From Parapristionchus giblindavisi (lineage: Eukaryota > Nematoda > Chromadorea > Rhabditida > Diplogasteridae): a stretch of DNA of 64,000 nucleotides. Shown piece after piece: positions 63,176-64,000 of the stretch (its first letter is position 1; every line of letters begins with the position of its first letter). Made by a program: the position numbers and the translations under genes. Below the pieces are notes generated by a model. That model made no database searches. It was not told the origin of the DNA and was given only the letters and a program-made list of their open reading frames with translations. Location of the stretch: assembly GCA_943737045.1 (NCBI GenBank), contig CALSFV010000411.1, positions 1 through 64,000 of the forward strand, written 5' to 3'.

Positions 63176-63314
63176 GATATACCGTAGCTATATTTTCCGC
63201 CCGAGACCTGTAATTATCGATTGATTGGCTTTCAGAAAGACAAGAACACCCTGGGCAGAACGGATATCGACGAAGTAGACATGCAAGAAAGTTATTTCAA
63301 GTGAGATATTTTAA

Positions 63315-63315
63315 A

Positions 63316-63388
<73 letters not shown>
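63315..63388. repeat. ATT microsatellite after exon C3
   Basis: About 24 ATT units in the same position relative to exon C as in the other copies, but in the complementary polarity to the left-arm AAT repeat. Confidence 0.95.
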
Positions 63389-63417
63389 CGTGAAACTGCC
63401 AGGGTAGATTTATGCGA

Positions 63418-63665
63418 TGTCACATTGACAATATGCGGTGAGGATGATACATTTGCCTTACGTGCTTGCACAGTAAAAAAAACCGGAGACGTCCACGTAA
63501 ACTCAGCAAAATGCAAATTTCGAACGGGGTTTTGGAATAAATCCAATATAAATGTTATAAATATGCTATAAATATAGATGTTATAAATATATTGATGCTA
63601 CTAAGCACTAGGCACGTAAAACCGTTCATTGATACAAGATCTGACGGTGTTTGACAATGTGACAT
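63418..63665. mobile_element. MITE-like element with ATGTCACATTG ends
   Basis: ATGTCACATTGACAA on the left and its near-complement TTGACAATGTGACATTAT on the right bound about 248 bp of non-coding sequence. It lies inside an intron-A-derived piece (ACGTGAAACTGCCAGGGTAG at 63388) upstream of exon B4. Confidence 0.5.
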
Positions 63666-63735
63666 TATCTTTGCTTTATCGTTACATGAATAAGAAAGGG
63701 GAAGAGTAGAAACGATCTCATTGATTGCTTTTCAG

Positions 63736-63931
63736 GCTTCAAAAGAGAAGGCAGAGTCACTGGCGGAAGACTTTCAGCGACGAGCAGGCAAAGAAGAGGA
63801 AGCCGCGGTATACTGTAGCTATATTTTCCGCCCGAGACCTCTGATTATCGATTGATTGGTTTTCAGCAAGACAAGAACACCCTGGGCAGAACGGATATCG
63901 ACGATGAAGATATGCAAGAGAGTTACTTCAA
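63736..63931 (+). pseudogene. DDX42: DDX42-like exons B4-C4 (extra tandem copy)
   Basis: B4 (63736-63807, TTTTCAG acceptor, GTATAC donor) encodes ASKEKAESLAEDFQRRAGKE and EEAA. C4 (63867-63931) encodes QDKNTLGRTDIDDEDMQESY and FK. The intron between them is 59 nt. Both exons are open with good splice sites. They follow copy 3 after an intron-A remnant, so exons B and C were duplicated in tandem. The next exon, if any, is beyond the window. Confidence 0.65.
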
Positions 63932-64000
63932 GTGAGATATTTTGTAATAATAATAATATTATTATTAATATTAATAATAATGTGTATATGAGGGTTAAGA

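Larger units (their letters stand above)
59608..63300 (+). pseudogene. DDX42: DDX42-like N-terminal exons W3-A3-B3-C3 (copy 3, transposon-riddled)
   Basis: W3 (59608-59661) has an R-to-C change (SRDRDRCSRDRR) and no AG acceptor. A3 (60331-60424) is open. B3 (62897-62968) reads ASKEKAESLAKDFQRRAGKE. C3 (63236-63300) reads KDKNTLGRTDIDEVDMQESY and FK. The W3-A3 intron carries a 321-bp MITE, the A3-B3 intron a 2.2-kb TTAA element, and the B3 donor GTATAC has been replaced by a MITE inserted right after GCTGCG. Splicing from B3 to C3 is probably impossible. The copy ends in an ATT microsatellite. Confidence 0.65.

Overview
The window is eukaryotic and almost certainly from an invertebrate animal. 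It has short introns with TTTTCAG-type acceptors (one is only 59 nt), RTE-type and CR1/Jockey-type non-LTR retrotransposon fragments, a Tc1-like transposon, many small inverted-repeat elements, and exon fragments of a spliceosomal DEAD-box helicase (DDX42-like). I cannot name the species. The compact introns are nematode-like, but that is inference. I found no intact protein-coding gene, no rRNA and no CRISPR.

Region 1 (1-45401) is one very long satellite. Its 18-bp unit alternates a G/C palindrome (GGAGCTCC or the asymmetric GGGGCTCC) with TATATATA. Because 18 is a multiple of 3 and most spacers avoid in-frame stops, huge open frames appear on both strands (the longest about 2,600 codons, minus strand 502-8418). 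I treat these as a by-product of the repeat and not as genes. Three related truncated RTE-like retroelement 3' ends interrupt the array: family 1 at 9127-9493, family 2 three times between 10619 and 14189, and family 3 twelve times from 20440 to 40770. A 501-bp TA-flanked inverted-repeat DNA element (MITE) occurs ten times from 23300 to 45060, always in the same satellite context. From 20.4 kb on, satellite, retroelement tail and MITE are therefore amplified together as higher-order repeats of about 1.9-3.2 kb, including a 6.0-kb tandem duplication (20440-26441 and 26442-32.0 kb). The stretch 40.9-45.4 kb is mostly in the opposite orientation and holds a 1,559-bp tandem duplication.

Region 2 (45402-64000) is a rearranged DDX42-like locus. 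The N-terminal exons (an RS-rich exon W, then A, B, C, D) occur in up to four copies, and fragments of C-terminal exons (X, Y, a possible Z, and the last exon ending in a KKSRW motif) occur one to two times. The helicase core is absent. The copies form two large palindromes (49064-53171, and 54662-59669 with two 955-bp arms). They are broken by a Tc1-like fold-back element (46615-48175), two TTAA-flanked elements (53794-54208, 60481-62661), several smaller fold-back MITEs, tRNA-derived SINE-like pieces, a CR1/Jockey-like reverse transcriptase pseudogene (56339-58714) and ATT/AAT microsatellites.

Taken together this looks like a heterochromatin-like satellite block next to a gene that has been shredded by inverted duplication and transposition. 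The most unusual features are the palindromic multi-frame-open satellite, the repeated joining of three retroelement families to its TATATA segment, and the co-amplification of one DNA-transposon insertion with it.
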